Assembly: GCF_003569005.1 (NCBI RefSeq)
Contig: NZ_BCUR01000001.1
Coordinates: 124,001-188,000 of the forward strand
DNA: 64,000 nt
Reading direction: 5' to 3'
Origin: Vibrio superstes
Lineage (GTDB): Bacteria; Pseudomonadota; Gammaproteobacteria; Enterobacterales; Vibrionaceae
Shown: one piece after another, positions 44,522-55,203 of the stretch
How positions within the stretch are numbered: position 1 is the first letter of the stretch
Layout: every line of letters begins with the position of its first letter
Notes under the pieces: model-generated
The model's input: the letters and a program-made list of their open reading frames with translations, nothing else
Told to the model about the DNA's origin: nothing
The model's database searches: none
Made by a program: the position numbers and the translations under genes

Positions 44522-45586
44522 TTGAGAGCTATCGAATTGAAATCAAAAGCATTTAAACCAGCAATATCAGAAGAGTTTGATCAAGAAGAAGATTTTGCAA
44601 CTGGATTTATTCCTCTGGTTAGAGCCGACGCTTTGAACGTTTTAGTCGTGGAATTTGAAAAAAGGGGGATAGATCTCACCGAGCCCCTTAAAGAGGCTAA
44701 CATCAGTCGCGAGATGCTGAGCGACAATCAAAATATGATTGCCTCTAAACCAATAATGGTGCTTACAGAGCTGATCTATAAAAAAAGTGGTTTGTTTCCG
44801 TATGTCGAATCGATCAGGCACACCTTGAGAACAGTGTTGATACCTGAATTCGTTAAAACACTCCCAAAAAACCTAACCATTAGAGAGGTGCTTACCAATT
44901 TCAACCTTCTGATCCGGGACTCTATCCCAGCATCGTCACAGTTTTTAGAAGTGGATGAAACAACAGCATGGTTCAGTACAGCAAACAGAGAGCAAGGCGT
45001 AACGGACTGGCGAGAAATATTTACAGTTATGTACTGTGTCGAGCTCATGAGGTCTCTTACCAACAACGTCGAGTGGTTGCCTAAATCAGTCTCCTTAAGG
45101 CAATTTAAAACTGGAGATTTTGCTAGAAATATTCCTAGCAATGTGCAGCTACTTTTCTCTCAGAAACTAACCAAAGTCAGCATAGACCTGGAGTTACTCG
45201 AGCAAATCATCGATACCCCCTACCCTGAGCCTGAACCAAGAGAAATCGTTTGGCACAGCACCTTTACCGATACCTTATACACAGCGCTACAACCCTATGT
45301 GAATGAACAAAGCCTAAACATTGATATGGCTGCAAATCTATTTGAGATGAGCACAAGAACACTTCAAAGAAAACTACAACAAGAAAAAAACTCCTTTCGA
45401 GCCATTAAAAATAGCCTGATGTTTAACACGGCTTGCGAACTGATGAGCCGCAACCTTAGCCTTACCCAAGTCTCCGTTCAGCTTGGTTACGCAGACATTT
45501 CACACTTTTCTAGAGCCTTTAAACGATTCTCTAGTTTGACACCCAAGCTGTATCAAACCGCATTGATAAAAGATAGGGATAGTTGA
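44522..45586 (+). CDS. AraC-family transcriptional regulator
   Basis: Regulator of about 354 residues. An N-terminal sensor region of the OruR/ArgR-like type is followed by the C-terminal AraC domain (about 250-350) with NIDMAANLFEMSTRTLQRKL and VSVQLGYADISHFSRAFKRFSSLTPK as the two helix-turn-helix units. Starts are TTG only: 44522, or 44537 with GAGAG eight bases upstream. Downstream lies gltS after a stem-loop; no target can be named. Confidence 0.82.
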   Translation: MRAIELKSKAFKPAISEEFDQEEDFATGFIPLVRADALNVLVVEFEKRGIDLTEPLKEANISREMLSDNQNMIASKPIMVLTELIYKKSGLFPYVESIRHTLRTVLIPEFVKTLPKNLTIREVLTNFNLLIRDSIPASSQFLEVDETTAWFSTANREQGVTDWREIFTVMYCVELMRSLTNNVEWLPKSVSLRQFKTGDFARNIPSNVQLLFSQKLTKVSIDLELLEQIIDTPYPEPEPREIVWHSTFTDTLYTALQPYVNEQSLNIDMAANLFEMSTRTLQRKLQQEKNSFRAIKNSLMFNTACELMSRNLSLTQVSVQLGYADISHFSRAFKRFSSLTPKLYQTALIKDRDS

Positions 45587-45604
45587 AAAATTGAGCAAAC
45601 ACAG

Positions 45605-45633
45605 CCATTTAGTGCACCATTGGCACTAAATGG
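45605..45633 (+). terminator. Stem-loop after the AraC-family gene
   Basis: Perfect 10-bp arms CCATTTAGTG / CACTAAATGG with a nine-base loop, 19 bp after the stop; weak T-content afterwards. Confidence 0.6.
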
Positions 45634-45775
45634 TAATTGAATTAACGGCTTTGTTGCGTATAATCCGCTCTCCTGATTTTTGGACTAACCTGTAACGATG
45701 TGTGTGCAACTTTCGTCTATAGTTATCCAATACTCGCCTCCACAGCGGCGTCTTGTCGTGCATTAAAGGAGTTAT

Positions 45776-47002
45776 ATGAATACTACTTATACTATTGGCA
45801 GCCTAGAATCGTTTTTAATTGCTATTTTCGTACTCTTTCTAGGCCAGTTCATTAACAGAAGGGTTCCCTTCTTAAAAAAATACAAAGTGCCAGAACCGAT
45901 TGTTGGTGGCCTTATCATTGCTGTCATCATCACTGTTTTGCACTTTAACGGTATCAATCTAGATTTCACACTACCTCTAGAAAAAATACTAATGCTGATG
46001 TTCTTTACTACTGTGGGTCTATCCGCAAGCTACTCTCAACTGCTTAAAGGCGGTAAGAAGGTGTTCATCTTTTTAGGGGTGGCTTCCGTTTATATCATCA
46101 TCCAGAATGCCATAGGTGTTAGCCTTGCCAGCATGATGGACTTAAATCCTTTGATGGGGCTGGTAGCAGGTTCAATCACCCTCTCCGGCGGTCACGGTAC
46201 TGGCGCAGCTTGGGCTGCAACCTTCGAGGAGCTATACGGGCTGAAAACACTTGAGTTTGCAATGGCTTCTGCCACCTTTGGTTTAATCGTAGGTGGTTTG
46301 ATTGGTGGACCTGTTGCTCAGCGCAGAATCAATAAACACAACTTGATTTCTGAGTACGGCGACGGCTCTCAGCACCATGAGAAATTTCCCGACGTCGTGA
46401 CCTATAACGAAACTGAAGAAGATAAGGTAACCCCTCGTCGCGTCATTGAAACCATGTTTATGGTTTTGGTCTGCGTTGTGGGTGCGACTTACATCAAGGA
46501 ATACACATCAGGTTTAGGTATCGGTTGGCTAAAGGGTATCCCCGACTTTGTATTTGCTCTGTTCCTTGGTGTTATCCTAACTAACATCTACGAATTTACC
46601 GGTGCATACAAGTTCAATACCGACACCGTTGATATCATCGGTACCGTATCATTAGCGCTGTTCCTAGCAATGGCGCTGATGAGCCTGAAATTGTGGGAGA
46701 TCTTTGATCTTGCTATGCCACTGTTGGTCATTCTAGGCGTGCAAACCTGTGTGCTTGCGGTATTTGCCTACAACATCACCTTTAGGGTCATGGGCAGTAA
46801 CTATGACGCCGCCATAATCACCGGCGGTCACTGTGGTTTTGGTATGGGTGCGACACCGACAGCGGTAATGAACATGGGTTCTCTAGTAAACCACTATGGG
46901 CCCTCTCCACAAGCCTTTATGGTAGTACCAATTGTGGGTGCGTTCTTCATCGATATCGTAAACTTATTGGTTCTACAGGGGTATATCGCCTTCTTAGGCT
47001 AA
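45776..47002 (+). CDS. gltS: Sodium/glutamate symporter GltS
   Basis: Inner-membrane Na+/glutamate symporter of 408 residues with two inverted halves of about five helices each and conserved re-entrant motifs: TLSGGHGTGAAWA (about 138-150) and IITGGHCGFGMGATPTAVMN (about 348-367). Length matches the family. AAGGAG lies four bases before the ATG. Monocistronic, ending at a terminator. Confidence 0.95.
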   Translation: MNTTYTIGSLESFLIAIFVLFLGQFINRRVPFLKKYKVPEPIVGGLIIAVIITVLHFNGINLDFTLPLEKILMLMFFTTVGLSASYSQLLKGGKKVFIFLGVASVYIIIQNAIGVSLASMMDLNPLMGLVAGSITLSGGHGTGAAWAATFEELYGLKTLEFAMASATFGLIVGGLIGGPVAQRRINKHNLISEYGDGSQHHEKFPDVVTYNETEEDKVTPRRVIETMFMVLVCVVGATYIKEYTSGLGIGWLKGIPDFVFALFLGVILTNIYEFTGAYKFNTDTVDIIGTVSLALFLAMALMSLKLWEIFDLAMPLLVILGVQTCVLAVFAYNITFRVMGSNYDAAIITGGHCGFGMGATPTAVMNMGSLVNHYGPSPQAFMVVPIVGAFFIDIVNLLVLQGYIAFLG

Positions 47003-47024
47003 AAACTCTTCTGTTCTCCAATCT

Positions 47025-47054
47025 AAAGCCAACTTTTATAGTTGGCTTTATTTT
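47025..47054 (+). terminator. gltS terminator
   Basis: AAAGCCAAC / GTTGGCTTT perfect 9-bp stem, seven-base loop, then ATTTTT; 22 bp after the stop. Confidence 0.9.
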
Positions 47055-47229
47055 TATCTATTCAAACCCTCATTGATTACGAGTGTTTCATCGTAATCAT
47101 TTATGTGATCGCCATCTCACAACTGTCTTTTGTTGAATAAATCTGTATAATCCCCCGCCTCATAACTCCCTGTTTTGTCGCGTTCTCTGACCAAGCAGAA
47201 TCCAATTTAAAATACTCAGGAATAGCTCT

Positions 47230-48837
47230 TTGATATCTACCGCAAACATCACAATGCAATTTGGCGCAGAACCGTTATTTGAAAACATCTCTGCTAAATT
47301 TGGTAACGGCAACCGTTATGGCCTTATTGGTGCTAATGGATGTGGTAAATCAACCTTCATGAAGATCTTGAGTGGCGCATTAACGCCAAGCTCAGGCAAT
47401 GTCTCTATAACTCCTGGGTTGAAACTGGGTGTGCTAAGCCAAGACCAGTTCGCATTTGAACAATACAATGTGATTGATGTGGTTATCATGGGTGACCGCA
47501 AGCTTTGGGAAATTAAGCAAGAGCGCGACCGTATCTACTCTCTTCCAGAAATGAGTGGAGAAGACGGCATGAAAGTGGCCGAACTAGAAAGCGAATTTGC
47601 TGAGATGGACGGCTACACTGCAGAAAGCCGTGCTGGCGATATTCTCCTTCAAGCCGGTATCGAAGAAGAGTTTCACTTTGGTTTAATGCAGCAGGTTGCT
47701 CCTGGTTGGAAGTTGCGTGTACTACTAGCGCAGGCACTGTTTGCTAACCCAGATATCTTGCTGCTAGATGAGCCTACCAACAACTTGGATATTCACACCA
47801 TCAACTGGCTGGGTGAAGAGCTAAATCAACGTAAGTGCACCATGATCATCATCTCGCACGATCGCCACTTTCTGAACTCTGTATGTACTCACATGGCCGA
47901 TATCGACTATGGTGAGCTACGCATCTACCCAGGCAACTACGAATACTTCCTTGAGGCTTCTGGACTTATTCGTGAGCAGCTTTTATCAAGTAACGCTAAG
48001 AAAGCGGCAGAAATCAACGAACTACAAGACTTCGTAAACCGCTTTGGTGCAAACGCTTCTAAAGCAAAGCAGGCCAGTTCTCGCGCGAAAAAGATGGACA
48101 AGATCAAGCTGGATGAGGTTAAGTCATCAAGCCGTATTAGCCCGTCCATTGACTTTGGCGAAGGTAAGAAACTGCACCGTCAAGCGCTTGAATTACAAGA
48201 CATTGGACACGCATTCGATGATGAGCTTCTGTTTGAAGCAGGTAACCTACTCCTTGAAGCTGGCAGTCGTCTTGCGGTTATTGGCGAGAATGGTGTTGGT
48301 AAGACGACCTTCTTACGCTGCCTAGTGAATGAACTAGAGCAAAAGCACGGCGTAGTTAAATGGTCAGAAAATGCCTCTATCGGCTACTGCCCGCAAGATA
48401 GCACTGCAGACTTCGACAATGACCTAACCATCTTTGATTGGATCTCTCAGTGGCGCACCGTTAAGCACGATGATCTTATGGTACGTGGCATTTTAGGGCG
48501 TCTACTGTTTACTGCTGATGACGCTAACAAGAAAGCGAAGAACTGTTCTGGTGGTGAGAAAAACCGTCTACTATTTGGCAAGCTGATGATGCAAGACATC
48601 AACGTGTTGATTATGGATGAACCCACAAACCACATGGACATGGAAGCCATCGAAGCGCTGAACTCTGCTCTTAAAGAGTACCAAGGCACACTTATCTTCG
48701 TTAGTCATGACCGTGAGTTCGTTTCTTCGCTAGCGACCTCTATCATCGATATTAAAGATAAGAAACTGGTGAACTTCCAAGGCACTTATGACGAGTACCT
48801 GGACCATCAAAAGAAAGAGCTAGCAGTTACCTTGTAA
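47230..48837 (+). CDS. ybiT: ABC-F ATPase YbiT
   Basis: Cytoplasmic ABC-F protein with two ATPase domains, 535 residues. Walker A motifs GANGCGKST (about 35-43) and GENGVGKTT, Walker [13 protein letters not shown] and [12 protein letters not shown]. The second signature [17 protein letters not shown] is canonical, while the first domain's signature is degenerate ([16 protein letters not shown]), as in YbiT. A charged linker joins the domains. ABC-F proteins act at the ribosome E-site in translation quality control. TTG start with AGGAA eight bases upstream. Confidence 0.93.
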   Translation: MISTANITMQFGAEPLFENISAKFGNGNRYGLIGANGCGKSTFMKILSGALTPSSGNVSITPGLKLGVLSQDQFAFEQYNVIDVVIMGDRKLWEIKQERDRIYSLPEMSGEDGMKVAELESEFAEMDGYTAESRAGDILLQAGIEEEFHFGLMQQVAPGWKLRVLLAQALFANPDILLLDEPTNNLDIHTINWLGEELNQRKCTMIIISHDRHFLNSVCTHMADIDYGELRIYPGNYEYFLEASGLIREQLLSSNAKKAAEINELQDFVNRFGANASKAKQASSRAKKMDKIKLDEVKSSSRISPSIDFGEGKKLHRQALELQDIGHAFDDELLFEAGNLLLEAGSRLAVIGENGVGKTTFLRCLVNELEQKHGVVKWSENASIGYCPQDSTADFDNDLTIFDWISQWRTVKHDDLMVRGILGRLLFTADDANKKAKNCSGGEKNRLLFGKLMMQDINVLIMDEPTNHMDMEAIEALNSALKEYQGTLIFVSHDREFVSSLATSIIDIKDKKLVNFQGTYDEYLDHQKKELAVTL

Positions 48838-48861
48838 CGCAAAGCTAGACAAGCACGCATT

Positions 48862-48896
48862 AAAAAAGCAGAAGCCCTAGGGCTTCTGCTTTTTTT
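48862..48896. terminator. Bidirectional terminator
   Basis: Perfect 10-bp arms GCAGAAGCCC / GGGCTTCTGC with a two-base loop, A6 before and T7 after. It serves ybiT on plus and the convergent hydratase-like gene on minus. Confidence 0.93.
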
Positions 48897-48915
48897 CAAC
48901 AAACAAAGTCTGAAT

Positions 48916-49680
48916 TTACGCCTTAGCGTTAAATACCACTTCGTATTCACCAATACCGTCGTACTTGATGGTCGTTGGCTTATCAAATGCAACTTCTACG
49001 ATGCCGCAGTAAGAGCCAGTGATAATAGTTTCGCCTGCTTTAAATTCAACGCCACGGCGAGTCATGAAGTTAATTAGCCAATAGATTGGGCTTTGTGCTG
49101 ACTGGTTCGGGTGCTCACCGTCAAACGTTTGAACGTTATCACCTTGCGCTACGCTTACCGCTACTTTTGCAGCGTTGAATGCTTTTTCACGAGCAATTTC
49201 TGGACCTACGAATAGACCTTGGTTAACCATACAATCAGCCAGTTTCTCGTAGAATTCTGCATCGCTATCTGCAGCAAAACGCGCTTGCATAAGCTCTAGA
49301 GCCATATGACAAGAACCGATTGCATCGTTGATTTGATCTTCGGTGTACCCTTCTGGGTTAGCGGGTAGGTTTTTGCCTAGCGTAAAGCCAATTTCAGGTT
49401 CAATACGCGCTACGCCATTGTCAGCAAACAGCTCACAAGTGTCGCCTTGTAGCACGCTATCAGAAAAGATAGGCGCTACGATGTACTTGTCTTCAGATAG
49501 AGGGTTTAGACACTTCCAACCACCGACTTGACCGTTCTTAGCTTCAACCATTGCAGCCTGAACTTGCAGTGCGTCTTCAAGAGAAGTTGGACGAATGTTT
49601 TCAGCTAGACGTGGAGCTTTAGTGCCCGCTACGCGACGACCTAGTAGCTCAGAGGCAGCGTCATTAAAAAAGTTTGTCAT
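48916..49680 (-). CDS. 2-keto-4-pentenoate hydratase / FAH-fold family enzyme
   Basis: Cytoplasmic enzyme of 254 residues of the MhpD/fumarylacetoacetate hydrolase-like fold. Family features are the VGGWKC segment, the EPEIGFTLGKNL metal-binding acidic pair, the HMALELMQAR helix and TGSYCGIVEV near the end. MhpD hydrates 2-hydroxypenta-2,4-dienoate; no other aromatic catabolic genes are nearby, so the true substrate may be a different keto acid. It lies between ybiT and gnd and has its own leader; operon membership is not indicated. Confidence 0.8.
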   Translation of the reverse strand: MTNFFNDAASELLGRRVAGTKAPRLAENIRPTSLEDALQVQAAMVEAKNGQVGGWKCLNPLSEDKYIVAPIFSDSVLQGDTCELFADNGVARIEPEIGFTLGKNLPANPEGYTEDQINDAIGSCHMALELMQARFAADSDAEFYEKLADCMVNQGLFVGPEIAREKAFNAAKVAVSVAQGDNVQTFDGEHPNQSAQSPIYWLINFMTRRGVEFKAGETIITGSYCGIVEVAFDKPTTIKYDGIGEYEVVFNAKA

Positions 49681-49771
49681 ATTGTATTACCTGTTTGTTA
49701 TTTTAATTAATGATATAGGAAATCAAGTGCTCTGAATAGGCTACCTACGCCCCCTTGAACCCTCTTGAAAC

Positions 49772-49800
49772 AAAAAAGGTGACTTGAAAACAAGTCACCT
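49772..49800 (-). terminator. Terminator of the zwf-pgl-gnd operon
   Basis: Perfect 10-bp arms AGGTGACTTG / CAAGTCACCT around AAAA, with a T6 run on the minus strand; 55 bp after the gnd stop. Confidence 0.92.
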
Positions 49801-49855
49801 TCTCAACATCAATCTCAAATTGTGCGCTCTAAAAATAAGCGCTAAAGATTAAGGT

Positions 49856-51304
49856 TTAAACGTCGTACGTTGTAGACGCAGTGTCGCCGCCTGTACCTGT
49901 CCAGTTAGTGTGGAAGAATTCGCCACGCTCACGGTCGATACGCTCATAAGTGTGAGCACCGAAGTAGTCACGTTGAGCTTGCAGAAGGTTCGCTGGCAGA
50001 CGTGCTGTAGTGTAACCATCAAGGAAAGACAGCGCTGAAGTCGTACAAGGCATTGGGATACCTACTTCTAGAGACTTAGCCGCAACCTTACGCCATGCAC
50101 CTAGACAGTTCTCTAGGATTGCTTTGAAGTAAGGGTCTGAACCAAGGAATGCAATCTCAGGATCAGTATCAAACGCATCACGGATATTGCCAAGGAACGC
50201 AGAGCGAATAATACAACCGCCACGCCACATTAGTGCTACGTTACCGTAGTTTAGGTCCCAACCATTCTCATTTGACGCTTCACGCATCAGCATGAAACCT
50301 TGTGCGTAAGAGATGATCTTTGATGCTAGAAGGGCTTGACGAAGTGCATCAACCCACTCTTGCTTGTCACCTGTTACAGGCTCAACCGTCTTACCAAAAA
50401 GCTTCTCTGCCGCTACGCGCTGATCTTTCAGTGAAGACAGGCAGCGAGAGAATACTGATTCAGAGATAAGCGTTAGCGGAATGCCCAAGTCTAGAGCGTT
50501 GATACCCGTCCATTTACCTGTACCTTTTTGACCAGCGGTATCTAAAATCTTATCAACCAGTGGTGCGCCATCTTCGTCACGGTACTTTAGGATGTCAGCC
50601 GTGATTTCAACAAGGTAGCTATCTAGTTCTGTGGTGTTCCACTCAGCAAATACCTTCTGCATCTCGTCAGCAGACATGCCAAGGCCGTCTTGCATGAACT
50701 GGTATGCTTCACAGATAAGCTGCATGTCACCGTATTCGATGCCATTGTGTACCATTTTAACGAAGTGGCCTGCGCCATCGTTACCTACCCAATCACAACA
50801 AGGCTCGCCCTTGTCGGTTTTCGCAGAGATGCCTTGAAGAATAGGTTTCACCGCTTCCCATGCTTCTGGAGAGCCGCCTGGCATAATAGAAGGACCAAAA
50901 CGAGCGCCCTCTTCACCACCAGATACACCAGTACCGATGAAATGAATGCCCTTCTCACGAAGGTAAGCAACACGGCGGTTAGTGTCCGGGTAGTTAGTGT
51001 TACCACCATCGATGATGATGTCACCCTTGTCTAGTAGAGGGATAAGTTGCTCAATAAAGCTATCTACAACATCGCCCGCACGAACCATAAGCATCACCTT
51101 ACGCGGCGTTTCTAGCTTATCTACCATCTCTTGCAACGAGTATGCACCAACGATGTTAGTGTCCTTCGCTGGGCCTTCAAGGAACTGATCTACCTTCGCG
51201 GCAGTACGGTTGTGTGCAACAACTTTAAAACCGTGATCGTTCATGTTTAAGATAAGGTTTTGACCCATTACTGCGAGTCCAACTACACCAATATCACCTT
51301 TCAT
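49856..51304 (-). CDS. gnd: 6-phosphogluconate dehydrogenase (decarboxylating)
   Basis: Converts 6-phosphogluconate to ribulose 5-phosphate, CO2 and NADPH, 482 residues. NADP-binding GLAVMGQNLILNM (about 6-18), catalytic KMVHNGIEYGDMQ (Lys about 184, His, Asn), and ILDTAGQKGTGKWT. The C-terminal tail NWTGTGGDTASTTYDV is near-canonical. Third gene of the zwf-pgl-gnd operon, 24 bp after pgl, encoding the last oxidative step of the pentose phosphate pathway. Confidence 0.97.
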   Translation of the reverse strand: MKGDIGVVGLAVMGQNLILNMNDHGFKVVAHNRTAAKVDQFLEGPAKDTNIVGAYSLQEMVDKLETPRKVMLMVRAGDVVDSFIEQLIPLLDKGDIIIDGGNTNYPDTNRRVAYLREKGIHFIGTGVSGGEEGARFGPSIMPGGSPEAWEAVKPILQGISAKTDKGEPCCDWVGNDGAGHFVKMVHNGIEYGDMQLICEAYQFMQDGLGMSADEMQKVFAEWNTTELDSYLVEITADILKYRDEDGAPLVDKILDTAGQKGTGKWTGINALDLGIPLTLISESVFSRCLSSLKDQRVAAEKLFGKTVEPVTGDKQEWVDALRQALLASKIISYAQGFMLMREASNENGWDLNYGNVALMWRGGCIIRSAFLGNIRDAFDTDPEIAFLGSDPYFKAILENCLGAWRKVAAKSLEVGIPMPCTTSALSFLDGYTTARLPANLLQAQRDYFGAHTYERIDRERGEFFHTNWTGTGGDTASTTYDV

Positions 51305-51328
51305 ACACTCTCTCCTAATATTCTTATC

Positions 51329-52042
51329 TTAAGCAATCTTGCTTGCTGCATCTGAATCTAAAAACCACTCTGTTTCACCCGTAATGGAGTGAATCTTTGC
51401 CGCTGGATATGGCAACTCCTCAGCAGGAGTGTGGTAGATCTCGTTTACGATGTCGGTTTTGCCTGCGCCAAGCACCAAGTAGCTGATACGTTTTGCCGCT
51501 TGAAGTACTTGAGCTGACTTAGAAATACGCAACTGGCCCGATTCTGGGTGTGCAGCAACGATAGCCAGCTTTTCTTCACTGTAATCTGTTTGGCCAGGGA
51601 ATAAAGAAGCGGTATGTCCATCCGCGCCCACACCTAGTAGGATCCAATCAAACACTGGAACACCGTTTTCTGAAGGGATAACTTCCAGCATTTCACTCGC
51701 AAAACGAACCGCTTCTTGCTCTGAGTCGTTTTCACCAAGAATACGATGAATGTTCTGCGCAGGGACGCCTACAGGCGTAAATAGCAATGCGTTAGCTTCA
51801 CCAAAGTTACTTTCTGCATCATCAGGTGCTACACAGCGCTCGTCACCCCACCAGAAATGAAGGTTCTGCCATTGGATATCGCTAGCATAAGGCTGTGTTG
51901 CTAATAGTTTAAACAACATTTTCGGCGTGCTGCCACCAGACAAAGAGATATGCACTGCTCTGCCTAGTTGGCTAAATGCTTTTAGCTCCTGCGCAAGTTG
52001 TTCTACTACCTGTGCTGGAGTCTCAAAAATTTTAGTATTCAT
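51329..52042 (-). CDS. pgl: 6-phosphogluconolactonase
   Basis: Hydrolyses 6-phosphogluconolactone, 237 residues, DevB/SOL type. Substrate-phosphate site LSGGSTPKMLF (about 33-43) and the catalytic GVGADGHTASLFPG (about 138-151). The start lies in the ATGATG that overlaps the zwf TGA stop; either ATG may be used, giving translational coupling. A longer frame upstream would lie inside zwf and lacks a ribosome binding site. Confidence 0.95.
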   Translation of the reverse strand: MNTKIFETPAQVVEQLAQELKAFSQLGRAVHISLSGGSTPKMLFKLLATQPYASDIQWQNLHFWWGDERCVAPDDAESNFGEANALLFTPVGVPAQNIHRILGENDSEQEAVRFASEMLEVIPSENGVPVFDWILLGVGADGHTASLFPGQTDYSEEKLAIVAAHPESGQLRISKSAQVLQAAKRISYLVLGAGKTDIVNEIYHTPAEELPYPAAKIHSITGETEWFLDSDAASKIA

Positions 52043-53544
52043 CATAACTCGCAATAATCTGTATCGGTTAAGTTCTTGCACGGATAGCGCCAAGCTCTAT
52101 CATCACGCTCTAGCAGATCATGAGACTCTTTCGGTCCCCATGTACCACTAGCGTAACCAAACAAGGCTTGTGGGCGCTCTTTAAAGTCCAGAATAGGCTG
52201 GACATATTCCCAACATGTTTCGACTGCATCTGAACGCGCAAACAAGGTTGCGTCGCCATTTAATGCATCAAGCAACAAGCGCTCATAAGCTGTTAGCATA
52301 TGGGCTTCATTCAGCGTCTTGTAGTGGAAGTTCATCTTCACTTCTTTGGCGTGGAAACCTGCACCCGGCTCTTTCAAACCAAAGCTGATTTGAATACCTT
52401 CATCCGGTTGAATACGGATAATAAGCTTATTCTCGGGAGCATCTTGACCAAACACTGGATGAGGCGTGTCTTTAAAGTGGATAACCACCTCGGTGACGCG
52501 CGTCGGAAGTCGCTTACCAGTACGCACGTAAAAAGGAACACCATTCCAACGGCTGTTGTTGATGTATGCCTTCAGTCCTATGTAGGTCTCTGTACGAGAG
52601 TCATCGGCAACACCGTTCTCATCACGATAGCTAGGTAGGAATTCGCCTCGTACTTCAGATTCTGTGTATTGCCCCAATACCAAATTTTTAGTCAGGTCAT
52701 GCTCATCAAGTGGCTTGAGGCTTCGTAGTACCTTGACCACTTCGTCACGAATGGCGTCCGCGTCTATGCGAGGAGGTGACTCCATACCCACCATTGCTAA
52801 CACTTGTAGCAAATGGTTTTGGAACATGTCGCGCACAGCGCCTGAGCCATCGTAGTATCCACCACGCTCTTCAACACCTAAGAACTCAGCACCGGTAATT
52901 TCTACATACTCGATGAAGTTTCGGTTCCAAAGAGGCTCAAACATGATATTCGAGAAACGGAACACCAGCAGATTTTGAACCGTTTCTTTTCCAAGATAGT
53001 GGTCAATTCGGTACAGCTGCGTTTCTTCAAAATGAGTGTGAATTTTCTTATCCAACTCTTTTGCAGAAGCAAGGTCATAGCCGAATGGTTTCTCAACGAT
53101 CAAACGCTTCCAACCATCATCCTCTTTATTCAAGCCGTGCGCCGCAAGGCTTGCAGGGATCACTGAATAGAGACTCGGTGGTGTCGCTAAGTAGTAAAGA
53201 ACGTTACGTTGTTCCAATTGGTAGTGAGCAGCAAGTTCATCTTGTCTCGCTACAAGCTTGGCGTAATCAGCAGTGTCTGAGGTATTGATCGCTTGGTAGT
53301 GCAGATGGTTCATGAACTCATCTAATACCACTTGTTCTGTTTGTTCGAATTCTTGAAGGGACTTCTTAATCTTCTCGCGGTAGCTTTCATCACTGTATTC
53401 AGTGCGACTTACGCCAAGAATGTAGAACGATTGGGGAAGTTGACCGCTTTGGTACAGTCGATATAACGCTGGGATTAGCTTACGGTAAGTTAAATCTCCA
53501 GAAGCACCAAAAATTACTATGCTGCTTTTATCAGGTATTACCAT
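52042..53544 (-). CDS. zwf: Glucose-6-phosphate 1-dehydrogenase
   Basis: Entry enzyme of the oxidative pentose phosphate pathway, 500 residues. NADP-binding [13 protein letters not shown] (about 11-23) and the active-site signature [14 protein letters not shown] with the catalytic His-Tyr-Leu-Gly-Lys core. EKPFGYD is also conserved. ATG 53544 was preferred to the adjacent ATG 53547 because AAGGA then sits six bases away. First gene of the operon; the 386-bp upstream region holds its promoter and the terminator of the gene beyond. Confidence 0.97.
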   Translation of the reverse strand: MVIPDKSSIVIFGASGDLTYRKLIPALYRLYQSGQLPQSFYILGVSRTEYSDESYREKIKKSLQEFEQTEQVVLDEFMNHLHYQAINTSDTADYAKLVARQDELAAHYQLEQRNVLYYLATPPSLYSVIPASLAAHGLNKEDDGWKRLIVEKPFGYDLASAKELDKKIHTHFEETQLYRIDHYLGKETVQNLLVFRFSNIMFEPLWNRNFIEYVEITGAEFLGVEERGGYYDGSGAVRDMFQNHLLQVLAMVGMESPPRIDADAIRDEVVKVLRSLKPLDEHDLTKNLVLGQYTESEVRGEFLPSYRDENGVADDSRTETYIGLKAYINNSRWNGVPFYVRTGKRLPTRVTEVVIHFKDTPHPVFGQDAPENKLIIRIQPDEGIQISFGLKEPGAGFHAKEVKMNFHYKTLNEAHMLTAYERLLLDALNGDATLFARSDAVETCWEYVQPILDFKERPQALFGYASGTWGPKESHDLLERDDRAWRYPCKNLTDTDYCEL

Positions 53545-53930
53545 CATGTGTCCTTAAGTACCTTTAAGGGTTGCATACATCCATCACGTCGTCGGGGGAA
53601 ACCGCGGCCGAATGGGTCAAAATGCACTATGAAAAGAATTCTACACCGAATGGGCTGAATTAAAATAACTTGTCACTTTCATAGGGCGACAAATTGTAAA
53701 AAATAGACAAAAAAAATCTCCGATAACTTTACGGAGATTGCCTTGTGTTACAGTCTAGCTATATATGAGCTCAATACAAACGTTTTTCATTCGTAACTTT
53801 AGTTTACCGCCCTACCTGTTCAATATCTGGACAGGAAAACTTGTCATCGAGTCTATCGCCATCATGAGAGACAAAAAGCCAATGGCAATCCACTGGCTCT
53901 GCTGGCATTCGTAGTTTAAAAACTAACACT
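53545..53930. other. zwf promoter region
   Basis: Non-coding region containing the terminator at 53709-53739 and the zwf promoter. No recognised operator. Confidence 0.45.
53709..53739 (-). terminator. Terminator, probably of yghU
   Basis: Perfect 8-bp arms AATCTCCG / CGGAGATT with a nine-base loop and a T8 run on the minus strand. It lies about 190 bp beyond the yghU stop, the nearest upstream minus-strand gene. Confidence 0.8.
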
Positions 53931-54788
53931 CTAAGGTCGTAACTTTAGCACCTTATCAATATCTTCGGCGCTGTGACGCTCTGGGACTTGATCCCATTCT
54001 TCACCAAACGAACGGTTTACAACACGCCCACGCTTAAAGCCTTTGCGCTGCTCAAGTTGTTTTGCCCAACGAAGCACATTGGTATAGGTCTCAACCTGCA
54101 AGAACTCTGCAGCATCATAAAGATTACCCAAAACCAAATTGCCATACCATGGCCAAATCGCCATGTCTGCAATGGTGATCTCTTCGCCCGCGACAAAAGT
54201 ATTATCCGCTAATTGTTTATCGAGCACATCCAACTGACGCTTGGCTTCCATCGAAAAGCGGTTAATTGGGTACTCTTGCTTTTCATCAGCGTAAGCATAG
54301 AAGTGTCCAAAGCCACCTCCTAGAAACGGCGCTGACCCTTGTGCCCAAAACAGCCAATTGAATGTTTGGGTTCTCTCTGGACCAGATTTAGGTAGGAAGC
54401 GATCAAACTTCTCTGCCAAATGAACAAGAATGGACGCTGATTCAAATACGTTGACGGGATCACTGCCAGATTTGTCGACTAATGCAGGGATTTTTGAATT
54501 TGGGTTTACACCCACAAAACCCGATGAGAATTGGTCTAGCTCACCGATGTTAATTAAGTAGGCATCGTATTCCGCATCTTTAATTCCTGCGGCTAGAAGC
54601 TCTTCAAATAAGATAGTGACTTTCTGGCCGTTAGGCGTCCCAAGCGAGTACAACTGAAATGCATGCTCACCGACTGGCAGGTCTCGCTCAAATCGTGCAC
54701 CAGATTCAGGGCTGTTGATATTCGCCCACTTATTGCCACCCTCCGCATCATTGATCCAGATTTTTGGCGGTACATATTGTTCAGTCAT
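53931..54788 (-). CDS. yghU: Glutathione-dependent disulfide-bond oxidoreductase YghU
   Basis: Glutathione S-transferase family protein of 285 residues, Nu class. Thioredoxin-like domain about residues 45-130 (FQLYSLGTPNGQKVTILFEELL... with NPNSKIPALVDKSG and ESASILVHLAEKF for glutathione binding), then an all-helical domain (about 140-260) including ADMAIWPWYG. Disulfide reductase activity is known for E. coli YghU. ATG 54788 follows AAGGAG; the 16-codon upstream extension is not supported. Monocistronic. Confidence 0.93.
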   Translation of the reverse strand: MTEQYVPPKIWINDAEGGNKWANINSPESGARFERDLPVGEHAFQLYSLGTPNGQKVTILFEELLAAGIKDAEYDAYLINIGELDQFSSGFVGVNPNSKIPALVDKSGSDPVNVFESASILVHLAEKFDRFLPKSGPERTQTFNWLFWAQGSAPFLGGGFGHFYAYADEKQEYPINRFSMEAKRQLDVLDKQLADNTFVAGEEITIADMAIWPWYGNLVLGNLYDAAEFLQVETYTNVLRWAKQLEQRKGFKRGRVVNRSFGEEWDQVPERHSAEDIDKVLKLRP

Positions 54789-54886
54789 AATATCTCCTTG
54801 AATTTGGCTTAGCCACTTAAATGAACGATCGCTCAATATAGATCATACTATGTCTACTCCTTCGAGAAGGCAAGAGTTTTCACACC

Positions 54887-55117
54887 CTAATACCTATCCT
54901 GATCGTCTTTCAATGGCTTCACCACTGAGTCCAACCCTTCGACTTTTAGCGCTAAACACAACTGCAGTAACTGCCCTAGTTCACCAGACGGCCACTCTGA
55001 CTTATTTTGGAACCACAACAGGTACTCCTCGGGTAAGTCAATGAGCACCCTACCCGCAAACTTACCAAACGGCATTTTCATTCGAGCAAGCTTAAGTATA
55101 TTTTCTTTTTCTAACAT
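54887..55117 (-). CDS. DUF3820 family protein
   Basis: Small soluble protein of 76 residues with the family core MPFGKFAGRVLIDLPEEYLLWFQNK followed by a Gly-Glu-Leu-Gly-rich helix. DUF3820 resembles the fold of an uncharacterised Pseudomonas quorum-sensing-regulated virulence factor; a nucleic-acid role is suspected but not shown. The ribosome binding site is weak. Divergent from the beta-barrel gene. Confidence 0.85.
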   Translation of the reverse strand: MLEKENILKLARMKMPFGKFAGRVLIDLPEEYLLWFQNKSEWPSGELGQLLQLCLALKVEGLDSVVKPLKDDQDRY

Positions 55118-55203
55118 TTTTTAAAACCAAATCAAACACTTCATGACATTTATTGTTACATCTACGATAATAAGAATCAGTGACACAAACTAAAGGAACC
55201 AGT